DNA from: Euclidia mi
Lineage: Eukaryota; Arthropoda; Insecta; Lepidoptera; Erebidae
Length of the DNA stretch: 64,000 bases
Reading direction: 5' to 3'
Assembly (NCBI GenBank): GCA_944739405.2
Contig: OX123200.2
Location: forward strand, 5,100,761 to 5,164,760
The notes beneath the pieces are model-generated. The model was not told the origin of the DNA. It ran no database searches and saw only the letters and a program-made list of their open reading frames with translations. Position 1 is the stretch's first letter. Each line of letters starts with the position of its first letter. A program made the translations under genes and the position numbers. This document shows positions 28,201-33,769 of the stretch, piece by piece.

Positions 28201-30904
28201 GGTGACAGAAGAAGTGGAACCGATCTCACTTCCCGAGGGCTGCACTCAAGTTTACATCAGCCATATCGATACTCCGGGACACTTCTGGCTACAGATGCTC
28301 GATAAAGTCGATAAGATCGAGGAAATACAAGCAGAGCTACAAGCCAACGCTGATACTTACCCCGACATCGAAAATCGTGAACTGGGCACTCTGTGCATCG
28401 CTAAATATCTCGCTGACGATCAGTGGTACCGCGCTGAAATTCTCGATTCGGATTCTGATATTACCACAGTACGCTTCATCGACTATGGTAACACAGATGT
28501 ACTAGACAACCAACCTGGTCTAATAAAGGTGGCACCTGACCACTTGAAGGAGTTAGAGCGATTCGCGGTCAAATCTAGCGTGAACGCCGTGCCAACAGGC
28601 ACTGGACAATGGTCGGAACCCGCGTCTGATTACTTCACACAGCTGGTCGGTGACTTATCGTCACCCGTAGACGCCCTAATCGTCCTGAAAGACGTCACTA
28701 CTTACGTGGACATCTTTGTCAATGGTCAAAATCTGACTGACAAGCTAGTATCTGAGGGCCATGCGACAAGATCCGAGGAGAACGATTGCGGAGACCTACC
28801 ATCTTGCTTCGCGAGCCATGTTAACTCACCTTCCGAATTCTGGATCCAATTAGAAACAGCGGCCCCTGAGCTTCAAGCGATGGAAGGCGCTATGGTTGAC
28901 GCCGAGAACTTCCCAGAATTGTCAGAAAAGGAAGAAGGTGTGATTTGCGCTGCTAAGTACCCCGAGGACGGTGCGTGGTACCGAGCTCAGGTTATCGTAG
29001 ATGGATCCGAGGGAACTGAGGTTCTCTTCATGGACTACGGTAATGCGTCCATCGCTAACGAATTGAGAAGCCTTCCAGAAGAATTGAAAATGAAGCCCGC
29101 CCTGTCGAGAAAATGTGCCTTACAGAAACCCCGTGATATCAAGTCTTGGTCGCGTAAATCTGAGATTAAGTTTAACGAGTTGGCTGCAGAGGGTGCTACT
29201 ATATTTAATGTTCAGTTTATTGCGTCGGGTGATATTTCTATCGTAGAGTTGTACCTTGAAGGTAAATCCGTCACTGAGGAACTGGTTGGTCTTTGCGAGG
29301 AGGTCCCGAGCGAGCGACCGACGCCGGTCGGACAGGACTTGCTAAGCAACGGCAAAATCTGCTTCGTTAACAGTCTGGAGGAATTCTATGTACACTTAGA
29401 TGACTCCACGGCTGATCTCGATAAAGTGACAGTAAGAATGAACGACTGTCCTGATTTTGAGGCCGCTTCAGAACTAAAGGTTGGATCAATTTGTGCTGCG
29501 TTCTGGTCAGAAGACGAGCAATGGTACAGAGCGAAAGTACTAGAATTCTGTGACGTAGGCTATCACGTGCAGTTCATTGACTACGGTAATAAGGCGAAAT
29601 GCGAGGAATTTAGGCAATTGCCAGAAGAGCTTGCTGTTATAGAACCGTTGGCTAAATGTTGCCGGCTAGCCGCCGCATTCGATGACAGCGCACTCAACGA
29701 AGTTGGCAAAAACAAACTGGACGAGCTCACTATAGAAGACACCACATTCCAAATTGAATTTTTAGATAGCACCAAAGAACCAATTCTAGTAAAGCTGTTG
29801 ATTGACGGCAAAGACTTTATTACTACCATCACAAGTGACACTGCAACTGAGATTGCGGCTGAAGAGATGTCAGTCGAGGTACCTAGTGAACAAACTGATC
29901 TCAATACATCACAAGCTGATTTAGACGAAAGTATGGATAGCAACCACACAGTCATAGAAAATAAATCTTTTGAAAGTAAAGATAAAGATGATCAATTGAG
30001 CCCAGAAGTAGTGAAAACTGAATCTCCAATGAGCCCTGAAAAAGAAGTATCCACATCTTCTACTGCAATCACGACTGAGACGTTGAGTTCTCCAAAACGC
30101 GATGAATCTAAGGAATCAGTAAATACTGACACAGGATATATAAGTGGCGATGTGTCTCCATCAGCCCCTGCGGCAAAAGTTGATGTCTCTGAGGAAAAAC
30201 CCGCTGAAAATATAATAGAAGCTAAAGAGCACGTAGCGGAGGACACAGATAAGCCTGCAGAAGTCGAAAAACCCGTAGAAAAGGTAGAAGAAACTAAGAC
30301 GACGACAGTTGAAGAATCAGTTTCAAAAGTTGAGTCACTAGCAGACGCCCCAGAAAAAACGAATATTACAGAATCAGAAACCAAGGCAGAAAGTGTAACG
30401 GAAACAGCAAAAGACAATGTAGATAAAGATGACAATACAACGAAAGTGACAGAAACGGAACAAAAACCTGCAGTAGCAGAAGAAAAACCTGTAGATACAC
30501 GAGTAGAGACTGTCGAAAAATCAGCTGACTCAACGCAACTTGTAACGAAACCTACAGACAAAGTGACGGAAATCGTTGACAAAGTTGTTGAAAGTGAAGA
30601 AAAACCTGTAGATACACCAATAGAAACTGTTAAAAAATCTGCTGACTCAACGGAACTTGAAACGAATCCTGCAGACAAAGTGACTGAAATCGTTGACAAA
30701 GTTGTTGAAAGTGAAGAAAAACCTGTAGATACACCAGTAGAAACTGTTGAAAAATCAGCTGACTCAACGGAACTTGAAACGAAACCTGCAGACAAAGTTA
30801 CGGAAATCACTGACAAAGTTGTTGAAAGTGAGGAAAAACCTGTAGAAAAAGCAACAGAAAAATCTCAAGATAAAGTGACAGAAGAGATAGAAACTAAAAC
30901 ATAG
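1110..30904 (+). CDS. Multi-Tudor-domain protein, 9 exons in window, 5' end missing
   Basis: Nine exons (1110-1288, 6487-6570, 9287-9439, 14547-15652, 16936-17084, 17297-17458, 20657-20823, 24057-24292, 27780-30904) are each bounded by AG and GT, and their phases join without a break into 5361 nt: 1786 residues plus TAG. Residues 1-340 are rich in Arg, Gly, Asp and Asn (RGG and RDN motifs). Six Tudor cores with a DYGN/DFGN signature lie near residues 370-415, 567-605, 754-792, 946-984, 1129-1167 and 1311-1349, most preceded by a beta-rich segment of the extended Tudor (SN-like) fold. Residues from about 1440 on are an acidic Thr/Glu/Lys-rich tail with 39-residue repeats. Known of the family: extended Tudor domains bind symmetric dimethyl-arginine on Piwi proteins and build germ granules for the piRNA pathway. 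Inference: a germline nuage scaffold. I cannot tell which Tudor/TDRD orthologue it is; the first exon and start codon were not identified. Confidence 0.88.
1333..1500 (+). repeat. tRNA-derived SINE, family A
   Basis: The tRNA-like head has an A-box-like tggcgtagtgg and a B-box-like gtttcgattcc. A body follows that contains acaacactttgtgtattcat and gagtctgggtgttcattgtg. An inverted copy of the same unit is at 11060-11262, another at about 32610-32785, and a decayed one at 1885-2005. Confidence 0.7.
1885..2005 (+). repeat. Decayed SINE family A copy
   Basis: The segment with taagcggtcgcgtcgccg and gcgccgagtattgta matches the head of the SINE at 1333 with many changes. The rest is too diverged to align by eye. 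Confidence 0.45.
2006..3030. other. Intron sequence, nothing recognised
   Basis: AT-rich intron sequence. No domain, RNA gene or clear repeat seen on either strand. Confidence 0.4.
3033..3362. repeat. Dispersed retroposon-like repeat
   Basis: The block starts after a T-run and contains aggcaaacgagcagatggat, ttaccgccgcccatggacac and ctcacactcaccgaacg. From memory this is a very common interspersed unit in moth genomes; no second copy is present in this window, so family and limits are uncertain. Confidence 0.45.
3485..3650 (-). repeat. SINE family C fragment
   Basis: Contains gagcgactgcctgtctgacc and a form of gacagccgggac shared with the longer copies at 16497, 27394 and 45170. The tRNA-like head is missing. 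Confidence 0.6.
3772..4033 (+). repeat. tRNA-derived SINE, family B, near full length
   Basis: The head reads tggtctcgcggcataaatg and then a clear B box, ggttcgattcctgg. The body contains cggcaataggctcgccc. The 3' end reads ctgcctaccccttcgggg and then tatgtatgtatgta. That 3' end matches the tail of the RTE-like LINE ending near 56627, so this SINE probably borrows that element's reverse transcriptase. Other copies are at 23880, 25730, 35306, 52405 and 59415. Confidence 0.75.
4036..6486. other. Long intron stretch, nothing recognised
   Basis: This 2.4-kb part of the first intron seen is AT-rich. Short open frames on both strands show no domain or composition typical of coding sequence. Confidence 0.4.
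6487..6570 (+). CDS. Tudor gene exon 2 (28 codons)
   Basis: The exon lies between gtgctcag and gtgagt. One base completes AGG, then 27 codons read DNKDNSFDRSGPGRHSEKFG and continue with an Arg/Asp/Gly-rich stretch; AG is left over. Length is a multiple of 3, so skipping it would keep the frame. Confidence 0.8.
6571..7417. other. Intron sequence, nothing recognised
   Basis: AT-rich intron after exon 2. No recognisable gene or repeat. Confidence 0.4.
7418..7590 (-). mobile_element. Helitron-like fragment
   Basis: Read on the - strand, the element ends ...ctggcgtcctCTAG followed by T, the Helitron 3' signature. The body, including acatacatgccaaatttcag, is repeated at 8721-8935 and, more diverged, at 20440-20615. 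Confidence 0.55.
8052..8439. mobile_element. Palindromic MITE with TTA target duplication
   Basis: The inverted ends start GGGCCTTATCATACTAGC, and the arms pair over about 70 bases with a few mismatches. TTA flanks both sides (8049-8051, 8440-8442). A 3-bp TWA duplication is typical of PIF/Harbinger-type elements. Open frames across it are by-products of the GC-rich arms. Confidence 0.75.
8443..8580. mobile_element. GC-rich palindromic MITE, right end lost
   Basis: It contains cctacagcggcgggcggc, then a mirrored gcgccgctcgccgcc. It is the same family as 62368-62529 (inverted), matching from its left end to about 8577, where similarity stops. Confidence 0.65.
8721..8935 (-). mobile_element. 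Short nonautonomous Helitron
   Basis: On the - strand it begins near tcttaatatataaaatcc and ends CTAG before T at 8721. The body matches 7418-7590 closely. No coding content. Confidence 0.6.
9287..9439 (+). CDS. Tudor gene exon 3 (51 codons)
   Basis: The exon lies between tcctaacag and gtatgt. It encodes RGGPPRPREN, an acidic DDDWEE patch, a Gln/Pro run and RDNRDGPRDR, and ends again in AG. It is also frame-neutral (153 nt), so exons 2 and 3 form a symmetric, disordered, arginine-rich cassette. Confidence 0.82.
9536..10723. mobile_element. Harbinger-like MITE interrupted by a hAT-like element
   Basis: The ends are GGGCGGTTTCAGATTAGCG and, inverted, GGGCGGTTTCAAATTAGCG, with TTA on both sides (9533-9535, 10724-10726). 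Its GC-rich arms, with repeated gcgcgtataag-like motifs, are split by the hAT-like insertion 9632-10539. It sits in the Tudor gene intron after exon 3. Confidence 0.75.
9632..10539. mobile_element. Nonautonomous hAT-like element with 8-bp duplication
   Basis: The inverted ends are TAGTGTTGCCCAAATTC and TAGTGATGCCCAAATGC, flanked on both sides by cgcacaac (9624-9631, 10540-10547). An 8-bp duplication and TAGTG-type ends fit hAT. Just inside both ends lie arrays of caagac/caagaa hexamers (about 9645-9795 and 10393-10525) in inverted orientation. The centre is AT-rich and non-coding. Confidence 0.8.
11055..11262 (-). repeat. SINE family A, inverted copy
   Basis: Read on the - strand it has a tRNA-like head (ctggcgtagtgg, then gggttcgatccccac) and the same body as 1333-1500. 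It is flanked on the left by a T-run, that is a poly-A tail on the - strand. Confidence 0.7.
11292..11491. mobile_element. 200-bp palindromic MITE with TATA duplication
   Basis: The ends GGTAAATTCACGAAAGTTGA and, inverted, GGTCGGTTCACGAAAGATGA are flanked by TATA on both sides. The centre is a long stem around ccaatggcgtggctcc and its complement. No coding capacity. Confidence 0.75.
11500..12447. other. Intron sequence, nothing recognised
   Basis: AT-rich. A 93-residue open frame on the - strand at 12036-12317 shows no recognisable motif. Confidence 0.35.
12448..12629. repeat. Perfect 91-bp tandem duplication
   Basis: The 91 bp that start gtcttaaagtaatacggcag are repeated without any difference at 12539. 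The identity indicates a very recent duplication, or an assembly artefact. Confidence 0.9.
12630..14546. other. Intron stretch, nothing firmly recognised
   Basis: AT-rich with a slightly GC-richer patch at about 13080-13560 that may be old LINE sequence. No domain can be assigned. Confidence 0.35.
14547..15652 (+). CDS. Tudor gene exon 4: RDN repeats and first Tudor domain
   Basis: This 1106-nt exon follows ttgcag and ends before gtaagt. Its first third is strongly charged (Arg/Asp/Asn/Lys) and holds a run of RDN triplets encoded by an 18-bp tandem repeat. It then changes to ordered sequence, with a Tudor core in which GVLYRATIV is followed by RYVDFGNKQLV, and an SN-like tail. It is the longest coding exon after the last one. 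Other frames are long and open here only because of the repeat. Confidence 0.9.
14701..14790 (+). repeat. 18-bp tandem repeat encoding RDNRDN
   Basis: The unit aatcgtgacaaccgcgat (18 bp) is repeated about four times, with further degenerate copies on each side, inside the coding frame of exon 4. Each unit gives six residues of the type NRDNRD. A multiple-of-three period keeps the frame whatever the copy number, so the length may vary between individuals. Confidence 0.85.
15661..15930 (+). repeat. Dispersed repeat, family D
   Basis: Contains acccatcaccaagccgaagt, gcaatgctcgaaatacctac and attttgtacctaattag. A second copy is at about 39350-39660 in the same orientation. It begins within 10 bp of the exon 4 donor site. 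Confidence 0.6.
16497..16872 (-). repeat. tRNA-derived SINE, family C
   Basis: Read on the - strand, the head reads gcgatagcccagtggagat and includes a box close to the B-box consensus (aatcgattccacgg), followed by gcgcgcaccgatgactt. The body has cgtgcctcggagagcacg and ends near ctgggataatgctacgctag. Similar copies are at 27394 and 45170 (both -) and 60950 (+). Confidence 0.7.
16936..17084 (+). CDS. Tudor gene exon 5
   Basis: The exon lies between gtttcag and gtgagt. Two bases complete a GAC codon, then 49 codons follow and it ends in phase 0. It encodes a segment with VTHVDSFDKFHVQLD, the strand-rich SN-like lead-in of a second extended Tudor domain. Confidence 0.88.
17297..17458 (+). CDS. 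Tudor gene exon 6: second Tudor core
   Basis: This 54-codon phase 0/0 exon lies between ttttacacag and gtaagt. It encodes the core GKIYRAIL followed by ATLPDYGNSIV. The residue just before the P-D-Y-G-N signature is Leu rather than an aromatic, so the methyl-arginine cage of this domain may be incomplete. Confidence 0.88.
17945..18270. repeat. Degenerate direct repeat in intron
   Basis: Three related AT-rich units at about 17950, 18115 and 18210 each contain a form of tcacaataagtttcgcctaa followed by ttattattac-like sequence. Spacing is uneven. They lie just left of the mariner and look like an old decayed tandem array. No coding signal is seen in 17459-18457. Confidence 0.4.
18458..19750 (+). 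mobile_element. Mariner transposon, complete, TA target duplication
   Basis: The element starts CGAGGGTCAAACTGAAAG and ends with its inverted complement CTTTCAGTTTGACCCTCG. Both ends are flanked by TA, the Tc1/mariner target duplication, and the length of 1293 bp is typical for mariner. It carries one open transposase reading frame. It lies in the Tudor gene intron between exons 6 and 7, in the same orientation as the gene. The terminal repeats match over about 27 bases, so the copy looks young. Confidence 0.93.
18633..19685 (+). CDS. Mariner transposase, apparently intact
   Basis: The frame is open from 18528, but the first true ATG (18633, MNLTREN) gives 350 residues, the usual mariner length; upstream alternatives are TTG codons. 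The N-terminal region (about 1-110) has the paired helix-turn-helix character that binds the terminal repeats. The linker motif WIPHNL is at 121-126 (family WVPHEL). The catalytic triad is D160 (in TGDESWIY), D252 (in HHDNASSH) and D287 (in YSPDLAPCDFYLF), with 34 residues between the last two: the canonical D,D34D arrangement. The enzyme cuts and pastes the element at TA sites in the nucleus. No stop or frameshift is visible; activity is not proven by sequence. The subfamily is uncertain. Confidence 0.93.
   Translation: MNLTRENFRAMIFYDFRCHLSQQESYDRLRLAFHDEAPSRATVYNWFNEFKRGRTNLTDDVREGRPSTATTENNICVVRRMIETDKRVTYQQIRTSLGIGMSQVHKILHEHLAVRKLCARWIPHNLTKAQKLHRVDWCRKMIERFNGGDSNAVFDILTGDESWIYCYDPETKRQSAQWVFPFEELPTKVKKDRSAGKKMVASFFGRIGHFATIVLEDQKTVSAEWYTTNCLPLVLEKVREKRPRSRILLHHDNASSHTAKRTIDYLATSNVELLGHPPYSPDLAPCDFYLFPKIKEKLKGKRFMNAEEAVAAYRDAIEETPKDEWAKCFSQWFHRMQRCIDVNGQYFEKI
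19753..20200. repeat. Repetitive sequence flanking the mariner
   Basis: Variants of gtcataattac recur on both sides of the mariner (18350-18455 and 19755-19870), suggesting that the mariner landed in an older repeat. The 87-residue open frame at 19935-20198 shows nothing recognisable. Confidence 0.35.
20216..20245. repeat. Perfect 30-bp palindrome without loop
   Basis: GGCGGCTAGTCTCAT is followed directly by its complement ATGAGACTAGCCGCC. It is probably part of a decayed DNA transposon; it could also be bound by a dimeric factor. Confidence 0.8.
20440..20615 (-). mobile_element. Diverged Helitron-like fragment
   Basis: Shares gatgcccgcagctac, cgatcccg, atacatgccaaatttc and tagtttcggct with the fragments at 7418 and 8721. 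It ends just left of exon 7. Confidence 0.5.
20657..20823 (+). CDS. Tudor gene exon 7
   Basis: The exon lies between tttgttgcag and gtaaat, starts in phase 0 and leaves AG. It encodes LPTELSVYYYQSLECCLNNY followed by a Leu/Lys/Glu-rich helix and KVIIYINNVEGI, the SN-like part that follows the second Tudor core. Confidence 0.85.
20824..22040. other. Intron sequence with minor repeats
   Basis: A small inverted repeat aggcgtgggg...ccccacgcct lies at about 21126-21174. The stretch 21715-21900 (gtgtatgcatgtatgtcccg, accggctgaaccaatttt) resembles the start of nonautonomous transposons, without clear ends. Nothing coding. Confidence 0.35.
22041..23625 (+). mobile_element. Nonautonomous Helitron, 5' and 3' ends visible
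   Basis: Starts TCTATACTAATACTAATATA, continues with agcggaagagtttgtttg, and ends ...gctgggtcagCTAG. It is inserted between A (22040) and T (23626), as Helitrons do. It has no helicase; its middle is a tandem array (22500-23320). It lies in the intron between Tudor exons 7 and 8. Confidence 0.75.
22500..23320 (+). repeat. Tandem array inside the Helitron
   Basis: About seven imperfect units, roughly 100-125 bp each, are built from gggtatcg, a gatattttaag-like stretch, aacatctatttcgtgat and caaagatggcggatgggaaa. Unit lengths vary through poly-A changes. The 104-residue open frame at 22597-22911 is a product of the array. Confidence 0.75.
23880..23952 (-). repeat. SINE family B fragment (head only)
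   Basis: Read on the - strand: ttggtctcgcggcata and a B box gggttcgatttcc. The body and tail are missing. Confidence 0.65.
24057..24292 (+). CDS. Tudor gene exon 8
   Basis: The exon lies between gttccag and gtgagg. One base completes AGC, 78 codons follow and one G remains. It encodes a segment ending in AYVAHVESLNEFYLQRAS and a helical DELYKFYEE, the usual lead-in strands and helix before a Tudor core, which follows at once in the next exon. Confidence 0.88.
24293..25727. other. Intron sequence, nothing recognised
   Basis: AT-rich. The segment tcgtcgttgtggagcgaaaa at 24757 is repeated inverted at about 27156-27180; the two may be ends of an old element. No gene is seen. Confidence 0.35.
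25728..25962 (-). repeat. SINE family B, - strand
   Basis: Read on the - strand the B box (gggttcgatccccgggtcgg), the cggcaatgggctcgcccc body and the ctaccccctcggggata tail are all present. The extreme 5' head is cut. Confidence 0.7.
26125..26470 (-). pseudogene. LINE reverse transcriptase fragment
   Basis: On the - strand, motifs NNTGYDGVSTRIL, QGVVPTELKK and, in a shifted frame, RYRPIALMPVISKIF correspond to the first RT blocks of Jockey/CR1-like LINEs. At least one frameshift and a stop break it. The element is truncated at both ends. Confidence 0.7.
26748..26841. repeat. 94-bp perfect hairpin
   Basis: Two 46-base arms, beginning CGAAAAGTAATTAAGTACG and ending with the exact complement, are separated only by GT. 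No mismatch is seen. It lies in the intron between Tudor exons 8 and 9. It could be a foldback transposon or the stem of a small-RNA precursor if transcribed. Confidence 0.9.
27394..27745 (-). repeat. SINE family C copy
   Basis: The sequence is close to 16497-16872, with head on the right (gataacctagtggagata, B-box-like gagttcgaatccacgg). It ends 34 bp before the Tudor last exon. Confidence 0.7.
27780..30904 (+). CDS. Tudor gene last exon: four Tudor domains and acidic tail
   Basis: This 3125-nt exon follows attcgacag and ends at TAG. It encodes four consecutive extended Tudor domains whose cores read FPDYGN, FIDYGN, FMDYGN and FIDYGN, each after a WYRA motif. Three are preceded by lead-ins of the type HIDTPGHFWLQ, HVNSPSEFWIQ and FVNSLEEFYVH. 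The Arg, Asp and Asn positions typical of methyl-arginine readers are kept. The last ~340 residues are acidic, rich in Glu, Lys, Thr and Val, with few hydrophobic clusters, so probably disordered. The open frame begins at a GTG near 27800, but the splice acceptor sets the true start of the exon. Confidence 0.93.
30482..30850 (+). repeat. 117-bp tandem repeat (39 residues) in the Tudor tail
   Basis: The string gaaaaacctgtaga recurs at 30482, 30599, 30716 and 30833, exactly 117 bp apart. Three full 39-codon units and the start of a fourth are present. Each protein unit starts EKPVDT and contains KSADST and DKVTEI. Units differ by a few substitutions, all in frame. Confidence 0.9.
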
Positions 30905-31203
30905 ACTGCTCATTTATATATAAGATGTTGTGTTTTACAACTGTTATGATTAGTATTCTCAGTGAGGCATATACCAACACCTATTAAAGTTGATTGTATT
31001 ATAATGAATCTATAGTTTATATTATTACTTTACGTAATAACAATATACTTGTGTTTAAATGTTACTATATATAGAATTGTTGCGGTTAGGGAACGAAATC
31101 GCATAAAATCTTAATTATAAAGATATTTTGGACTCATGACATAACTTAAGAATTAGGATTATCTAGGCCAGGGATTCCCAAAGTGGTCGAACGAAATGCT
31201 TTG

Positions 31204-31209
31204 AATAAA
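31204..31209 (+). terminator. Candidate polyadenylation signal, proximal
   Basis: AATAAA lies 300 bp after the Tudor gene stop codon, in AT-rich 3' UTR-like sequence. It would give a short 3' UTR. Confidence 0.4.
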
Positions 31210-31864
31210 ACTATTTAAACTTTACTTTGCTTCACTAAATGCTAGTTTTTTCAAATTTCGTTCGTTAACCGCAACACATATAAATTATATTTTGCAGAGT
31301 ATGGTCAAACCAGTGCCAATATGGTTTACACAGCAAATTGATTATATTCTTGTATCAAGTTTATGAAGACGGGAAATTAAGATGAGTTTTGGTGTATGTT
31401 TGTGATCGACCATTTGATTTTATTTTTGTTGGCATTATTCGTACGATTAGTTGATACGTTGACTATAACAAGGTCTCTATGTGATTGTTAAGGAGACCTA
31501 AATGAGAAAGAACAAACGTTTTCGTATAAAATTGTTTGTGGCAACACATTTTTGTTTTTACAAAATACTCAATATTGTATGTTTTTTTATAGTTTTTTTT
31601 TGCATGTTATTGGTGTCTGTTACTGAAGTAAATGACATCCTCGTACTGAAAGTACCCAGTTGAATGGTAACATTTGATTTGGTGAGTGAGGATATTAGTG
31701 TACATACATACTTAATGTAATCACACATTCCCTTCACGATATTCTATCTTATATCCGTATGGAACAGATGCTGATTGTTGGTTTGCAACAGGTCACGTAT
31801 TCGTTAGTAAATCACTTATGACGCAGGACACGGCCTGTAGAAGGATGTTTTGTTTTTTATTTTT

Positions 31865-31870
31865 AATAAA
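31865..31870 (+). terminator. Candidate polyadenylation signal, distal
   Basis: AATAAA sits in a T-rich context about 960 bp after the stop codon, followed by further T/G-rich sequence (gcgtatatttgtatttta). It would give a longer 3' UTR; alternative use with the proximal site is possible. Confidence 0.45.
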
Positions 31871-31889
31871 GCTATGTAAATGCGTATAT

Positions 31890-32605
31890 TTGTATTTTAT
31901 TATTTATCCTACACAACTGAAAATGACAATCAGACACTCAACTTAAAATCGCTATCTATGAATCAGCCTAATAAAGTCTTCTGCTGCACATAGATCTCTC
32001 CTGACTTGTGCAACTTCGTTCAAATTTATTTTCTCAACACATTTTTTGCCAGAGACAGTATTTTTTTTTATTAGAAAAAGTGTAAATAGAATAACTATTT
32101 AAATTGCTATCATTTCAATGTCATTTTCTTCAAAATTTTGATTATTTTGTTATAATAAGTACCTGTTTAAGAAACAAAGCTGTTTTATTTACAACTGGAC
32201 TTCTGTTCGGTAGTTTTTGAGTATCGCGTTCATACAGACAGACAGGCAGGGGACTTCATTTTAAACTATGTATAGGTTCTACTAGTCAAATAGGTCCTCG
32301 GCGCACACCATAATATGAAGGAGACTAAACAACGCAGAGAGATGAGAGAACCAATGTCCCTACGCTGCTCCAATGACTCTGATCTAGCCATGAGGTGGGG
32401 GTCATCGTCGATTCAAATCGCACTCTATAAAGTTGATACATCTGATATTTTGGCGCCCTAGCCCAGAGATGTGTGAGATTACATGTGGCTGAGCCTACAG
32501 TGTGCTTTGTAAAGCGTATCTCAGTCGTCGAATTGCCGTGAAAACAATGAATAACGCTCTCTTTACCACAATTGGAGGCCTAGCCTAGAGATTTCTTTAC
32601 TTATT
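31890..32605. other. Intergenic, nothing recognised
   Basis: Downstream of the Tudor gene. AT-rich, without gene or clear repeat. Confidence 0.35.
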
Positions 32606-32790
32606 TTTTGTATTTTTTAACCCAACTCCCTCACTAGAAATATATCCTGAGTCGCGGGGAACTTTACAAACAGCGGACACAAAAAACACCCAGACTCGAA
32701 ACGACTGTTTATAAATCACACAGTGTTGTTTCGAGTGTGGCGATCGATCCACATGACTCGGCGCCTTGTCAAGCGTTTTTCTTGTAATTG
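32606..32790 (-). repeat. SINE family A, decayed - strand copy
   Basis: Contains gagtcgcggggaactttacaa and cccagactcgaaac, matching 11060-11262. The head is worn (gtggcgatcgatccacatg). Confidence 0.55.
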
Positions 32791-32819
32791 GCCTTTAGGA
32801 ATACCTATGCTAGTGGCTG

Positions 32820-33360
32820 GTATATCGCGCATCAGCAGTAGGTACTGTTATCCACATAGCTATGCATGCTCTCAATCGAAAAGTCATTGATATAGAGGAT
32901 GAACAGAGTTGGGGAGAGCACCAAGCTTTGTTCGACGCCAGTACAATAGATTTCATTTTGGAGCAGCTGCTGTCTACTACAACTATCATACTTTGTAACC
33001 CTTCTATAGCTGGCATCTTCTCTGTAGCTAGCACCCTTCTGCAGCAGCTGGCAATTTGCAGTCGAGTCCCTTGGGGACTCCATAGGAAGGCAGCTTCAAT
33101 AGAAGTGACTTATCAGATCCCGTGAAAAGCCTTGGCTATGTCGAGGCTAACAGCGACTTTCACTGTCGCTCTCCAAGGTATCTGTTCACCGGTGCGTAAG
33201 ATACATTAAAAGAACGGTCATGACGGAAGCCGAGCCGCATAAATACTTAAGGAGTCTTGTATTTATTAACTGGTCACAATTTTTAGAGATTGCGTGAACG
33301 AGGGCTAATTTTCTTGAAGATGTTATCTTTCGGGCTGCGTACGAAATACGATACGGACGC
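32820..33360 (-). pseudogene. LINE reverse transcriptase fragment
   Basis: On the - strand, broken RT motifs appear in order: an LDIAKAF-like block near 33140 and then VLSPTLFILYIND, followed by a decayed YxDD-like HSYVDNST. Stops and frameshifts interrupt it. Probably Jockey/R1-type. Confidence 0.6.
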
Positions 33361-33442
33361 GTAAGAATGACGGACAACTCAAGGGCGTACGTCTTCGGGA
33401 TAACTGCTGGGCTGCCGTTCAGTCCAAATGTGGAGGTTCAAA

Positions 33443-33732
33443 CCCAGATAACAATGCAAACTTGCAGCAAGTTTAAATCAAACTTGCTAGTTTCACTGTG
33501 ACAAACTTGCATGAAGTTGGTTTTTCAAAGGATTTGGATGACGACGAGCACAGGTTGGTGGTCGGTCGACCTCCTAGATACAGCAGGAGGTGCTCGACGA
33601 CCAGCTGTTGTCGGACCACCAACCTGTGCCTTGTACCTGTGCAACCTTTGCAAAAGCAAACTTCATGCAAGTTTGTCACAGTGAAACTAGCAAGTTTGAT
33701 TTAAACTTGCTGCAAGTTTGTTGCTATCTGGG
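33443..33732. mobile_element. Palindromic MITE, copy 1 (CCCAGATA ends)
   Basis: Ends CCCAGATAACAATGC and, inverted, CCCAGATAGCAACAA. Long arms carry repeated aaacttgc motifs, and the GC-rich centre (ggaggtgctcgacgacc) is also palindromic. Copy 2 in reverse orientation is at 36903-37212. Confidence 0.8.
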
Positions 33733-33769
33733 AAAGCTTTGACTGCCGCCTGACTATGCAAACATACCT

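Noticed and set aside
29992..30816. 274-codon - strand frame, Ser/Val/Thr-rich
   Set aside because: It is the antisense of the repetitive Tudor tail and has no independent support.
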